Source: FEN-1350 sp964643355 (GTDB lineage: Bacteria > Planctomycetota > Phycisphaerae > Sedimentisphaerales > Anaerohalosphaeraceae). Taken from it: a stretch of DNA of 64,000 bases. The position numbers and the translations under genes are program-made. Location: assembly GCA_964643355.1 (NCBI GenBank), contig CAZXPW010000009.1:1-64000 (forward strand). The letters run 5' to 3'. The notes beneath the pieces were generated by a model. It was not told the DNA's origin and made no database searches. It saw nothing but the letters and a program-made list of their open reading frames with translations. Below are positions 50,708 through 60,390 of this stretch, one piece after another. Position 1 is the first letter of the stretch. Each line of letters starts with the position of its first letter.

Positions 50708-52399
50708 ATGAAACTACGAACAAAGCTGATCGTAATCATCATGATTGCCTTTCTCATTACGATGGCGGCGAACCTGTTTATCTCCCATATTCCCTACGGC
50801 GAATACGACGATGCACTGTACCAGAAAACCGTGCAGGTCATCGTCGGCTGCGCGGAAGAAATCGAAAGCCGGCTTTCTCTGGTGGAAAACCTGACGTACA
50901 ACATCATTGCCGATCCCTCCGTGCAGCATAACCTGACCGTGCTGTCCGGCAACCAGGAGGTCTCTGCCGAATGGATTGCCGCCAGCCGCAACATGGAAAG
51001 CCTGGTTAACAGCTATGTCTACGCCAACGCCGATGTGCTCGACATCCTGCTGATGACCGACGGCACCTATTTTCAGTCCGGCACGCAGTACTGGGATCCG
51101 GAGAGCCGCGTGCTGTTTCAGCAGGCAGCAACTGACGTCGGGGCGAAGCCGACGTGGGTCCTTCGCAATGAAAGCGTCGTGTGCTGCCGTACCATCCGGG
51201 AGAGCGCGGACCTCAGCCTGCGTACGCTGGGCGTGGTCGCGCTGAAGGTGAATTTTTCCTCGCTGGTGGGTGGGGTCATCGCCGGTTATCGGCAGACGAA
51301 CACGCCCATCTCCATGTCCATCTACGACGGCGACACCTGTATCTATGGCGCGCAGGCCGATTTGCCCGCTGAGGATAGCAGCCGTACAGGCTGGTTCGTG
51401 ACGGGTAACCGGCTGATCGTATCCGACACCTTCGGCGGTCGCGGCTGGCAATATGTGATGGCCGTCCAATACGAAGATATCTTTCGGGATATTCGCACTG
51501 CCGTGTTGCTTTCCTCACTCATCTCCTGCGCGGTCATGCTGCTGGCAATGGCCGGCTGCGCCCTGAGCACGTCCGACCTGCTCAAGCCCATCAACCGCCT
51601 GCTGGAAAACTTCGACGCTTTCGGCAAGGGGCGCTACGTCGTCAACGAGCAGCAGGCCGACCGGAAGCGCAAAGACGAGATCGGCCTTTTATACCGCCAC
51701 TTCGACCACATGGTGGCCAGTCACGAGCGCTACGAGCAGGAAGCCAAGGAAAAGCAGAAGCTGCTTCAGGATTCCCAAATGCGCCAGCTGCGCCAACAGC
51801 TGCAGCCGCATTTCCTGTTCAACACTCTCAACATGATTCAGTGGCAGGCGCACGCGCGGGAGCAAAAAGAAATCGCGACCATTACGGAAGCCCTCGGTAG
51901 CATGCTCCGCCGTTCCCTCAAATACAAGGACCTCATTACCGTACAGGAGGATCTGCGTATGGTGGACGATTACCTGACCATCCAATCCATGCGCTACACA
52001 AGCCGCCTGCAGGTCGAGCGGCAGATCGACCCGCGGGTACTGCCCCTTCGTATTCCCTGCATGACCCTGCAGCCCATTGTGGAAAACTCGATTATCCACG
52101 GCTTGGAGGAGATGCTGGAGCCTTGCCAAATCCGCATTTACACCGTTGTCGGCGAGTCCACGGCCGAGCTGATCGTGGAGGACAACGGGCCGGGGATGTC
52201 CGCGGATACCGCCAGCGGCCTCATCCAGGGGGAAAACCCAGGCAATGGGATCGGCATTGGGTTAAGCAACATCAGCAAACGCCTGCGGCTGGTTTATCCG
52301 GGCTGCGGGGGGCTGCGGCTGGAGGCGCTCGCGCCCGGCACGCGTGTGATCGTCACGATTCCGCTGGAGAGGAGCGAACAGCCATGTATAAGCTGCTGA
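50708..52399 (+). CDS. Sensor histidine kinase (YesM type)
   Basis: The protein has 563 residues. Membrane helices at about 7-28 and 265-287 bracket a ~235-residue extracellular sensor of the dCache kind. A HAMP-like linker (LLKPINRLLENFDAFGKGRY) follows. The His_kinase domain has QLQPHFLFNTLNMIQWQA, with the phosphoacceptor His368. The ATPase domain has PIVENSIIHGLEE and DNGPGMS. It phosphorylates the response regulator, whose start codon overlaps its end by 16 bases. Together they probably switch on the importer and GH4 genes that follow, in response to an extracellular sugar. Confidence 0.93.
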   Translation: MKLRTKLIVIIMIAFLITMAANLFISHIPYGEYDDALYQKTVQVIVGCAEEIESRLSLVENLTYNIIADPSVQHNLTVLSGNQEVSAEWIAASRNMESLVNSYVYANADVLDILLMTDGTYFQSGTQYWDPESRVLFQQAATDVGAKPTWVLRNESVVCCRTIRESADLSLRTLGVVALKVNFSSLVGGVIAGYRQTNTPISMSIYDGDTCIYGAQADLPAEDSSRTGWFVTGNRLIVSDTFGGRGWQYVMAVQYEDIFRDIRTAVLLSSLISCAVMLLAMAGCALSTSDLLKPINRLLENFDAFGKGRYVVNEQQADRKRKDEIGLLYRHFDHMVASHERYEQEAKEKQKLLQDSQMRQLRQQLQPHFLFNTLNMIQWQAHAREQKEIATITEALGSMLRRSLKYKDLITVQEDLRMVDDYLTIQSMRYTSRLQVERQIDPRVLPLRIPCMTLQPIVENSIIHGLEEMLEPCQIRIYTVVGESTAELIVEDNGPGMSADTASGLIQGENPGNGIGIGLSNISKRLRLVYPGCGGLRLEALAPGTRVIVTIPLERSEQPCISC

Positions 52400-53415
52400 T
52401 TGTCGACGATGAGGATTTCGTACGCGAGGCTGTGGCCTCCTCCATGGTCTGGCAGCAGGAAAATATCACCCTCGTGGGCAGCTGCGGGGATGCGCTCAGC
52501 GCCCTGGACTGCATGACGGACGAGCGGCCGGATATCCTGCTTACGGACGTCAAGATGCCTGTAATGGACGGCCTGCAGCTGATTGAGCGGGCCCAGGAGC
52601 TGTATGCGCCGCTGTGCTGCATCGTGCTGTCCGGGTTTGAGGAGTTCGCCTTCGCGCGCAGGGCGATGAGCTTGGGCGTGAAGCATTATCTGCTCAAGCC
52701 CTTTTCCGATGTGGAGCTGCTCCGGGCCCTGCGCGCCAGCTGCCGGGAGATCGATAGGCAGCGCCGTGAGGACGTGCAGGATGCGGACGGCCGCTGCCGC
52801 CTGGCCAAGGAGCTCGCACAGGAACTGGCCACCCTGTCCTGCCAGTATGGCGAGCAGCTGGACAGCGGCCTCATCCGGCAGGCCGAGCAGAAATACGATA
52901 CCCCCGGCCTGCTCTCGGACGCGCTGGTACGCCTCGTATCCGGCGACAACGGGGCGGCCAGCGCGGAAGAAAAGCTGTTGTTCGTGGAAAAAGCTTTCGA
53001 TCCGTCCGTCCCCATATGGGACCACGCCGCCCGGTACCTGCGGCGGCGCGCCGCGTGCGACCATACGGGTTCCTGCGTGGAACAAATGGAAGCTTACATC
53101 CACCGGCATTACCAGTCCTCGGGGCTAACGCTGCAAAGCCTGGCGGAAAACGTGGTGCACATGAACCCGGACTATCTGGGCAAGCTGTTTTTGCAGCAGA
53201 CCGGAAAGCGCTTCTGCGAATACCTGCTGGAGGTGCGCATGGAGCACGCGATGCGCATCATCGCCTCGGTGGAGGAAAGCCGGATTTATGAGGTGGCCGA
53301 CCAGGTGGGCCTGGGGCACAACCCCAAGTATTTCTCGCACGTGTTCAAAAAGTACACGGGAATGACGCCCAAGGACTACCGCGTGAGCGCCACGGATAAA
53401 ATGTCTAACATTTGA
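52384..53415 (+). CDS. AraC-type response regulator (YesN type)
   Basis: This encodes 343 residues from the ATG at 52384. The receiver domain has LLIVDDED with acidic Asp8 and Asp9, the phosphorylation site Asp55 in LLTDVKMPVMDG, and HYLLKPF with the conserved Lys. A ~100-residue linker leads to a C-terminal AraC domain: LTLQSLAENVVHMNPDYLGKLF and RIYEVADQVGLGHNPKYFSHVFKKYTG, ending TPKDYR. It is partnered with the preceding kinase. It likely binds upstream of the binding-protein gene at 53495. Confidence 0.93.
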   Translation: MYKLLIVDDEDFVREAVASSMVWQQENITLVGSCGDALSALDCMTDERPDILLTDVKMPVMDGLQLIERAQELYAPLCCIVLSGFEEFAFARRAMSLGVKHYLLKPFSDVELLRALRASCREIDRQRREDVQDADGRCRLAKELAQELATLSCQYGEQLDSGLIRQAEQKYDTPGLLSDALVRLVSGDNGAASAEEKLLFVEKAFDPSVPIWDHAARYLRRRAACDHTGSCVEQMEAYIHRHYQSSGLTLQSLAENVVHMNPDYLGKLFLQQTGKRFCEYLLEVRMEHAMRIIASVEESRIYEVADQVGLGHNPKYFSHVFKKYTGMTPKDYRVSATDKMSNI

Positions 53416-53494
53416 CCTTTTTTGACGGTTATTGGGGTCGCAGTCGCCCCCGGAATCTGGTACGTTGGTATCAACAAAAAAGGAGGTACCCTGT

Positions 53495-54763
53495 ATGAAA
53501 CGTATTTTACTCTGGCTTTTGGCTCTGACCCTGGTACTTTCCCTGTGTACCTGCGCCTTTGGCGAGGCACAGACCTCCCTGCGTTTTGCCTGGTGGGGCG
53601 GGCAGGCGCGCAACGACAGCACCACCGAGGTAATCGAGGCGTTTGCGGCGCTCAACCCCGGCCTGACCACCGAAGTTGAGTTCGCCGGTTTTGACGATCA
53701 CTTCTCCAAGCTGGCGACGCAGGCCGCTGCCGACATGCTGCCGGACGTCATCGCCATGGACTACAGCAAGCTCACCTCTTTCGCGCAAAACGGCCTGCTG
53801 GAGCCGCTGGACAGCTACATCGAATCCGGCGTGCTGGACCTGACCAACGTACCCGACAGCGCCATCGCCGGCGGATATGTTGATGATCAGCTCTACGCCG
53901 TATGCTCCGGCATCAATGCACCCTGCCTTCTGTACAACAAAACCCTGCTTGACAGCCTGGGGCTTACGTTGAGCGTGGAGCCGACCTGGGACGAGTTGAT
54001 CGACATCGCCAAGACCGTCTATGAGCAAACTGGTGTCAAGGCGCAATTCCTGACTGACAGCTACGAGCAGGTTTTTGAGATGCGGCTGCGTAACATGGGC
54101 CTGAGCCTGTACAACGCGGATAATACGGCACTCGGGTTTGACGATCCTCAGCTGCTGGCGGACTGGTGGCAGGTCATCGTCGATGCGGAGGAAGGCGGCT
54201 ATGGCCCTGCCGTAGGTGAGATGACTGGCGCCACGGATTGGGCATCCATCGGCCTGGGCCAGAACTGGATATCTATTTCCAATTCCAACGGGTTGGCCGG
54301 CGCCGAAACGGAAGCCGGGGGAGATATCGAGCTGGCCATATGTACCTACCCCAATCTGAGCGACGCCGTGCAGCCCTGCAGCTTCATCAAGCCGTCGCAG
54401 TTCTGGTCTGTGACGTCCACCTCCCAAAATAAGGAGCAGGCCGTAGCATTCATAAGCTACTTCACCAATACCGATTCCGTTTACGATGTGGTCGGTACCG
54501 ACCGCGGTATGCCCATCAGTTCCGCCGTCCGCGCCTACCTGACCCCCGGCTTCTCCAGCGCCGACCAGCGCGCCGCAGCCTACCTCGACTATCTGAGCGA
54601 CGGCCATTCCACGCCGATTGCGCCGCCCTATCCTGCCGTGCACAACGAAGTGATCGAAACGCTCGCCGGTTATACGGAACAGGTAAACTATGATCTGGTG
54701 ACCGATCTGACTGCGCACGCACAGGCGTTTATGGACGAGGCCAACGAGATCCTTGCCCGCTAA
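53495..54763 (+). CDS. ABC importer sugar-binding protein (family 1)
   Basis: This encodes 422 residues from the ATG at 53495, after AAAGGAGG. The signal peptide (LLWLLALTLVLSLCTCAFG) lacks a proper lipobox: the cysteines are not in an L-x-[GAS]-C context. The mature protein has the binding-protein pattern RFAWWGGQARNDSTTEVIEA, MLPDVIAMDY and YAVCSGINAPCLLYNK. It lies directly after the two-component genes and before two permeases and a GH4 enzyme. An alpha-linked oligosaccharide such as a galactoside or glucoside is the likely ligand. Confidence 0.9.
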   Translation: MKRILLWLLALTLVLSLCTCAFGEAQTSLRFAWWGGQARNDSTTEVIEAFAALNPGLTTEVEFAGFDDHFSKLATQAAADMLPDVIAMDYSKLTSFAQNGLLEPLDSYIESGVLDLTNVPDSAIAGGYVDDQLYAVCSGINAPCLLYNKTLLDSLGLTLSVEPTWDELIDIAKTVYEQTGVKAQFLTDSYEQVFEMRLRNMGLSLYNADNTALGFDDPQLLADWWQVIVDAEEGGYGPAVGEMTGATDWASIGLGQNWISISNSNGLAGAETEAGGDIELAICTYPNLSDAVQPCSFIKPSQFWSVTSTSQNKEQAVAFISYFTNTDSVYDVVGTDRGMPISSAVRAYLTPGFSSADQRAAAYLDYLSDGHSTPIAPPYPAVHNEVIETLAGYTEQVNYDLVTDLTAHAQAFMDEANEILAR

Positions 54764-54786
54764 ACCAGTATAACTCGCCTTCGGCG

Positions 54787-54825
54787 AAGAGAGCGGCCGC
54801 GGAGGTTATTCTCGGCCGCTCTCTT
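54787..54825 (+). promoter_or_regulatory. Hairpin between binding-protein and permease genes
   Basis: AAGAGAGCGGCCG pairs perfectly with CGGCCGCTCTCTT, a 13-bp stem with a 13-base loop, followed by CCTTT. It is the second of three such hairpins in the same position of an importer operon. Partial termination or 3' end protection of the binding-protein mRNA is the likely function. Confidence 0.7.
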
Positions 54826-54857
54826 CCTTTGAAGCAACAAGGCAGGAGCAATGAAAA

Positions 54858-55748
54858 ATGTCGTTGAAAAGCAAAACGGCTCGTGATAACGCCTGGGGCT
54901 ATTTCTTTATCCTTCCTTTCGTGATCGGCTTTCTTTTTCTGAAGTTACTTCCCTTCGTAAGCTCGCTTTATCTGTCCTTTACGCAGTATAACGTACTTTC
55001 GCCGGGTAAGTGGATCGGTTTTGAGAATTATGTGTCCATGTTCACGAAAGACAAGCTGTTCTGGCAATCGCTGTGGATTACGTTCAAATACTCGGTGATT
55101 CTCGTTCCGTTGAAGCTGTTTATGGCGCTCATGGTCGCGCTGGCGCTGACCCGGAACGTTCGCATGGTTTCGTTTTTCCGAAGCGCCCTGTACATTCCTT
55201 CTCTGATGGGCGGCACGGTGGCTGTAGCCCTGCTGTGGAAACAGCTTTTTGCTGTGGACGGGGCGCTCAACCAACTGCTGAAGCTGCTGGGCGTCGGTAC
55301 GGCCGTCAAATGGTTGTACGATCCTTCCATCGCGCTGTACGTGCTGATTGCGCAAAGTGTATGGCAGTTCGGCAGCTCCATGCTGATTTTTCTCTCCGCA
55401 CTCAAAGGCATGCCGCAGCAGTATACGGACGCCGCCGTGGTGGACGGGGCGGGTGCGTTTCGCCGCTTTGTGAGCATTACGCTGCCGTTGCTATCCTCGG
55501 TGATCTTTTTTAATCTGGTCAACCAGTTTATTGGCGCGATGCAGACTTTCACATCCAGCTATCTCATCACGAACGGCGGCCCGCTTAACAGCACGCTAAC
55601 GTATGGGTTGCACTTGTACAACAAGGCGTTTATCAACGGTCAGATGGGTTACGGCTCCGCCATGGCCTGGTTTATGCTGCTGATCATCGGGCTGCTAACC
55701 GCGTTGATCTTCCGTTCTTCTTCCAGCTGGGTCTATTACGAATCGTAA
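54858..55748 (+). CDS. ABC sugar importer permease (MalF/UgpA type)
   Basis: The protein has 296 residues with six membrane helices. The EAA loop is at QYTDAAVVDGAGAFRRFVSITLPLLSSVIFF. The N-terminus begins ARDNAWGYFFILPFVIGFLFLKLLPF, typical of this family. It pairs with the next gene and uses an ATPase encoded elsewhere. Confidence 0.92.
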   Translation: MSLKSKTARDNAWGYFFILPFVIGFLFLKLLPFVSSLYLSFTQYNVLSPGKWIGFENYVSMFTKDKLFWQSLWITFKYSVILVPLKLFMALMVALALTRNVRMVSFFRSALYIPSLMGGTVAVALLWKQLFAVDGALNQLLKLLGVGTAVKWLYDPSIALYVLIAQSVWQFGSSMLIFLSALKGMPQQYTDAAVVDGAGAFRRFVSITLPLLSSVIFFNLVNQFIGAMQTFTSSYLITNGGPLNSTLTYGLHLYNKAFINGQMGYGSAMAWFMLLIIGLLTALIFRSSSSWVYYES

Positions 55749-55760
55749 AAGAGGATGGCC

Positions 55761-56615
55761 ATGATAAGACGATCGTTTTCCCACCGTCGACGGTTCCGCG
55801 CAGCGGCATACGTCCTGCTGATGACGCTTTTCAGTTTCGTCATGCTCTATCCGCTGCTGTGGATGTTCTTTTCCTCCTTCAAACCCGCCGGCGATATTCT
55901 GGTGACGGCAAACGAGCTGTTTCCACGCACCTGGACACTGGAGCACTACCAAACGGGCTGGCAGGGATTCGCCCATCTGTCCTTCGAGGTGTTTTTCCAA
56001 AACTCCCTCTATATCGCCATCGCCAGCACGATCGGCACCGTGCTTTCCTCTGCCTTCGTCGCTTTCGGATTTGCGCGCATCCGGTTCGCCGGACGCAAGC
56101 TATGGTTTACGCTGATGATCCTGACGATGATGCTGCCCGGGCAAATCCTGATGATCCCGAGTTTCGTGATCTTTAAAGTCATCGGATGGGTGAGCACCTA
56201 TAAGCCCTTAATCATTCCCGCCTATTTTGGTAGCGCCTTCTTCATTTTTCTCGTGATGCAGTTTATGCGCAGTATTCCAACGGCAATGGAGGAGTCGGCT
56301 ACGGTAGACGGCTGCGGATGGCTTGGCATCTTCTTTTACATCATGCTGCCGATGATCGTTCCCGCGCTGGCCACCGTAGGCGTATTGAGTTTCATCGGTT
56401 CATGGGACGATTATATGGGAGCGCTTTTGTACCTGAATAAACCCTCCATGTATCCCGTTTCCTTCGCATTGAAATTGTTCAGCGACGAAACCACCTTCGA
56501 CTACGGCGCGACCTTCGCCATGTCGGTGCTTTCGCTGATTCCGATATTGATCCTATTCGTTGCTTTTCAGAAAAATCTTGTGGAAGGGATCAGCTTTCAG
56601 GGGTTGAAAGGCTGA
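55761..56615 (+). CDS. ABC sugar importer permease (MalG/UgpE type)
   Basis: This encodes 284 residues from the ATG at 55761, six bases after GAGG; an ATG at 55755 abuts the ribosome site. It is a six-helix permease with AMEESATVDGCGWLGIFFYIMLPMIVPAL as EAA loop. It lies 12 bases after the first permease and 21 bases before the GH4 gene, so all are one operon. Confidence 0.92.
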   Translation: MIRRSFSHRRRFRAAAYVLLMTLFSFVMLYPLLWMFFSSFKPAGDILVTANELFPRTWTLEHYQTGWQGFAHLSFEVFFQNSLYIAIASTIGTVLSSAFVAFGFARIRFAGRKLWFTLMILTMMLPGQILMIPSFVIFKVIGWVSTYKPLIIPAYFGSAFFIFLVMQFMRSIPTAMEESATVDGCGWLGIFFYIMLPMIVPALATVGVLSFIGSWDDYMGALLYLNKPSMYPVSFALKLFSDETTFDYGATFAMSVLSLIPILILFVAFQKNLVEGISFQGLKG

Positions 56616-56636
56616 TCCCGGAAAGGCAGAACCTAT

Positions 56637-58052
56637 ATGAAGGTGTTTTTGGATCATTGCGAGGACGTATGCATCGCATACATCGGTGGCGGCAGCCGGG
56701 GCTGGGCCTGGAGCCTCATGAACGATCTGGCGCAAGAAAAGCGGCTTTCCGGGGAGGTGCGGTTGTACGACATCGACCGGGAAGCCGCCGAAACCAACTC
56801 GGTGATCGGCAACCGAATCTCCGCGCTTCCGCAGGCCGTATCCGCCTGGCATTACCGGGCCGTTGAGACGCTGGAGGGCGCCCTGCAGGGCGCGGACGTC
56901 GTAGTGATCTCCATTCTGCCCGGCACACTGGACGAGATGGAGTCGGACGTACATACCCCTGAAGCATACGGCGTGTATCAATCTGTAGGCGATACGACCG
57001 GCCCGGGCGGCATCCTTCGCTCGATGCGCACCGTTCCCGTTTTCGCCGAATTTGGCCGGGCCATTCGGCGCTTTTGCCCCGAAGCCTGGGTGATCAACTA
57101 CACCAACCCCATGGCCGTCTGTGTGAGGGCGCTGTACGACGCGTTTCCCGGCATCAAGGCGTACGGCTGCTGCCACGAGGTATTCGGCACACAGAAGCTG
57201 CTGCTGCGGGTGTTGCGCGAGGAAACCGGCGAAACGGCGTTCACCCGCGAGGACATTCAGGTAAACGTCCTGGGGGTTAATCATTTCACCTGGATCACAA
57301 GTACCCGGTGCGGACGGTTCAACGTCATGGACCTTTACCGGCGCTATATAAGCCGGCATTGTGAGGTGGAAACGGATGTCGGAGACGTCAACTGGGCGGA
57401 CAAACCGCTGGCGCTGGAATCATCCGATCTGGTGAAACGGGACCTGTTCCTTCGCTACGGGGCGATCGCAGCCGCCGGAGACCGGCATCTGGCTGAATAC
57501 TGCCCCGGCTGCTGGTATCTCAAAGACCGGGGAACCGTGGCCCGATGGGGCTTTACGTTAACGCCCGTCCGTTTTCGTAAACAGGAGTATGGCGAGCGTC
57601 TGGCGCGGGCAGGGCGCCTGAAGGATGGAAGCGAACCCTTCGCTCTGTTTCGAAGCGGCGAGGAGGGCGTTCGCCAGATCTGCGCGCTGATGGGCTTTGA
57701 GCGTCTGGTAACCAACGTGAACATGCCCAACCGCGGCCAGGTCGCGAATCTGCCGCTCGGCGCGGTCGTCGAGACCAACGTCCGGTTTTCGGAGGGGGCC
57801 GTTACTCCGCTGATGGCCGGTAACATTCCTTTGGGGGTGTTGCCGCTGGTAACCACCAGCGTGTGCGCCCAGCTGGCTGTGGTCGAGGCCTTCCACAGCG
57901 GAGATCTTTTGCCGGTTTTCGCCGCGTTTTGCAACGACCCGCTGCTGCATACCCTAACGCTCAAGGATTGCAGAAGTCTGTTTGCGGAAATGGCCGAAAA
58001 TACCGCCACTTATCTGAACACGTGGCGGCTTGAACAGTTAAAGGCCCTGTAG
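56637..58052 (+). CDS. GH4 alpha-glycosidase (alpha-galactosidase/alpha-glucosidase type)
   Basis: The protein has 471 residues, the usual GH4 size. The N-terminal NAD-binding site is IAYIGGGSRGWAWSLM. Later family motifs are PEAWVINYTNPMAV, YGCCHEVFGTQ with the metal-binding Cys and His, and VLGVNHFTWIT. GH4 enzymes cleave glycosides by NAD-dependent redox chemistry and a divalent metal, inside the cell. It would hydrolyse the sugar imported by the preceding genes. Which alpha-glycoside is not determinable. Confidence 0.93.
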   Translation: MKVFLDHCEDVCIAYIGGGSRGWAWSLMNDLAQEKRLSGEVRLYDIDREAAETNSVIGNRISALPQAVSAWHYRAVETLEGALQGADVVVISILPGTLDEMESDVHTPEAYGVYQSVGDTTGPGGILRSMRTVPVFAEFGRAIRRFCPEAWVINYTNPMAVCVRALYDAFPGIKAYGCCHEVFGTQKLLLRVLREETGETAFTREDIQVNVLGVNHFTWITSTRCGRFNVMDLYRRYISRHCEVETDVGDVNWADKPLALESSDLVKRDLFLRYGAIAAAGDRHLAEYCPGCWYLKDRGTVARWGFTLTPVRFRKQEYGERLARAGRLKDGSEPFALFRSGEEGVRQICALMGFERLVTNVNMPNRGQVANLPLGAVVETNVRFSEGAVTPLMAGNIPLGVLPLVTTSVCAQLAVVEAFHSGDLLPVFAAFCNDPLLHTLTLKDCRSLFAEMAENTATYLNTWRLEQLKAL

Positions 58053-58517
58053 CCTTGTCGTTTCGTGCTGCGGGCCGTAATAACGGCGCCCCAGCCGCAA
58101 AGAGGAAAGCCGTGAAGCAGATCCGTTCGCCCGTCGAAAGCCCCTCGCCGTCCCTCGTACCAGGCATTGCCTACCCAAACACGCCTTATTGGTTCGGCGT
58201 TTCATAAAAAGCGTTGCAAATAAATCCATTTTTGCCCGGGAGCCGTGTCGGCCTTACACCGCGGCTGGTTAATATCTGGATTTGCGGAGGCGCATCTGAA
58301 CAGGTCGACCACAGGACCTCTGGCTGCCGGAGATGATCCCCTCGCGCACGGCTCGGCTATGTCGTCGCCCCGATCGCGTACCGCGTTTCCGGTAAAACCC
58401 GCTTCGCGGTGTCAATCAGTATAATGTTACGCTTCCAATCGAGATACGGCTTCCCGAATCCTGGGGAAACCGACCCGAAGGCGGACGGAATAAAACAGGA
58501 CCGGAGTCCGCCGCGGA
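58053..58517. other. Intergenic stretch between converging operons
   Basis: The two flanking operons converge here. No gene is recognised. Short open frames exist on the minus strand (for example 58038-58229 and 58357-58728), but they have no ribosome site or family resemblance. No convincing terminator was seen at either operon end within it. Confidence 0.5.
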
Positions 58518-60173
58518 TCAGGAGGGTTTGCCGGTTTCCCTGTACCATTGGTTTGTCATGCCGGCAAGCCTGAGATATTTCCGATAGAAGCCTTCCAGTT
58601 CGTTGTAGCGCTCCTGGTTGGGTCGATATTCCCTCGTGTATCCTGTGTTCATATATCGCTGGGCTTTCAGCAGGTCTGGATAGCAACCGGCTGCAACCGC
58701 GGCATACATTGCTGCGCCGAGGGCGCACGTTTGGTGTGTTTTTGCTACCAGCACGTTTCTGTTAAGCGCGTCCGCCAGCAGCTGCATGATGTAGTCCGAT
58801 TTCTGTGCAATGCCGCCTACCGCAATCACCCGATCCACTTCAACGCCCGCGCCTTGAAGAGAGTCGAAAATTGCCTTTGAACCCATTACAGCACCTTTTA
58901 CCAAAGCACGGTATAAATCGGGTGCATTGCTTCCCAGTGAAAAACCGATCGCCGCCGAGCGGATATTGTCGTCGTTATTCGGATATCGCCGGCCGTTGAA
59001 CCAATCAAGCATAACCATATCCTGCGTATCCTTCGTCTTGCCGAGAGTCTCTTCCAGTTTGTCCAGAAGGCCATCGACGATCTTCTGTTGTACTGGCTGC
59101 GGAATGTCCGCATTGTTTTCCAGCGGCCAGGATAACAGATTTTGAAACCATGCGAAGATATCCCCGAACGCAGCCTGGCCTGCTTCTATTCCAATATACC
59201 CGGGCAGGATTGAATTCTCCGCCAGCCCGCACGTCCCTTGTATAGGCTTTCCGTCAATATCGCTTTCCTTGGCGACCGCCATATCAACCGTTGACGTCCC
59301 GATCACCTTGATGAGTGTCCGCGGTTTTATCCCCGCGCCGACAGCTCCTGCGTGCGCATCCAGCGAACTACCGCTTACCAGCACGTTCTCCGGAAGATGG
59401 AACTTACGGCTCCACACCGGCAATAGCTTTCCCACCACGTCGGTAGCCATTCCCGGCTTTGCCGGATAAGTTGCAGCCACCGCCCTTAGAACAGAATCGA
59501 GTTGTTGGAGACATTCCGCTTCCGGCATGCCGCCGAAATGAGAATTCCACAACGCTTTATGGCCCGCCGCGCACGCGCAGCGATACATTTCCTCCGGTTT
59601 TGTTTTACCCGTCAGCAACGCCGGAATCCAGTCAGCAAGCTCCGCCCACGTATAGGCTCTGCATGCCACAGCCGGATCCTCGCGGGAACCGTGCAGGATT
59701 TTTGCCCAAAACCATTCTGCGGAGTAGATACCCTGATATTTCTGATAATCGTACTTCGGATAGGCCGCAAATGTGGCATTAATCTCCCGGGCTTCCTCGC
59801 TGGCAGAATGATCCTTCCACAGGTAAAACATCGCGTTGGGGTTTTTAGAAAACTCCGGTAGTAGCGCAAGCGGGATTCCTTCTCGATCCAGTGGGCAAAC
59901 GGTCGATCCGGTTGCATCCGTACCGATGGCCTTCACGGCCTGTCTTTGTTCTTCGGAAAGCTGATCCGCCACACCCCGTACAGCCTTTGTCATCGCCTCC
60001 AAATAATCAGATGGATGCTGCCTAAAGATCTGTCGGTTCGCGTCACAGTAATCCTTTTGCTTCCATCGTGTAAATACGCCCACGTTCTCAGCAAGTGTCC
60101 GTCCATCCGCGGCGTCCACCGCGATTGCGCGGACGGAATCGCTGCCAAAGTCCATGCCGATCAGTATCTCCAT
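58518..60173 (-). CDS. araB: FGGY-family ribulokinase (AraB type)
   Basis: The protein has 551 residues, as in AraB. The start follows GGGGAG. The N-terminal part has LIGMDFGSDSVRAIAVD and AIGTDATGSTVCPLDREGIPL, with LWKDHSASEEAREI, typical of type-I ribulokinases. The C-terminal ATPase half has LIKVIGTSTVDMAVA and VIAVGGIAQKSDYIMQLLAD. It phosphorylates ribulose, probably L-ribulose from arabinose. Its neighbour upstream is a GH32 fructan enzyme with 217 bases between, which is an odd combination, so another ketose cannot be excluded. Confidence 0.85.
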   Translation of the reverse strand: MEILIGMDFGSDSVRAIAVDAADGRTLAENVGVFTRWKQKDYCDANRQIFRQHPSDYLEAMTKAVRGVADQLSEEQRQAVKAIGTDATGSTVCPLDREGIPLALLPEFSKNPNAMFYLWKDHSASEEAREINATFAAYPKYDYQKYQGIYSAEWFWAKILHGSREDPAVACRAYTWAELADWIPALLTGKTKPEEMYRCACAAGHKALWNSHFGGMPEAECLQQLDSVLRAVAATYPAKPGMATDVVGKLLPVWSRKFHLPENVLVSGSSLDAHAGAVGAGIKPRTLIKVIGTSTVDMAVAKESDIDGKPIQGTCGLAENSILPGYIGIEAGQAAFGDIFAWFQNLLSWPLENNADIPQPVQQKIVDGLLDKLEETLGKTKDTQDMVMLDWFNGRRYPNNDDNIRSAAIGFSLGSNAPDLYRALVKGAVMGSKAIFDSLQGAGVEVDRVIAVGGIAQKSDYIMQLLADALNRNVLVAKTHQTCALGAAMYAAVAAGCYPDLLKAQRYMNTGYTREYRPNQERYNELEGFYRKYLRLAGMTNQWYRETGKPS

Positions 60174-60390
60174 GTCTTACTCCCCTGATGTGGTCTTGCG
60201 GGATCATCGCTCATATTGATTGTAGATCGGCCTGCTTCTGGCAGTGATCCGCTCCCCCTCGCATCGCGTTTTCTGTTTTCTCCACCTTTGTGGCATCTCA
60301 TAAATGACCCATGTATGACATGACAGCCAGCCTCGCAGCATGCTTCGGCATAACCCGAGACAGTTTTACCTCTCCGTTTGTACCTTTGCA

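Noticed and set aside
58357..58728. Minus-strand open frame downstream of the ribulokinase
   Set aside because: Most of it overlaps the kinase gene in another frame, it lacks a start signal and its tail has no recognised family.
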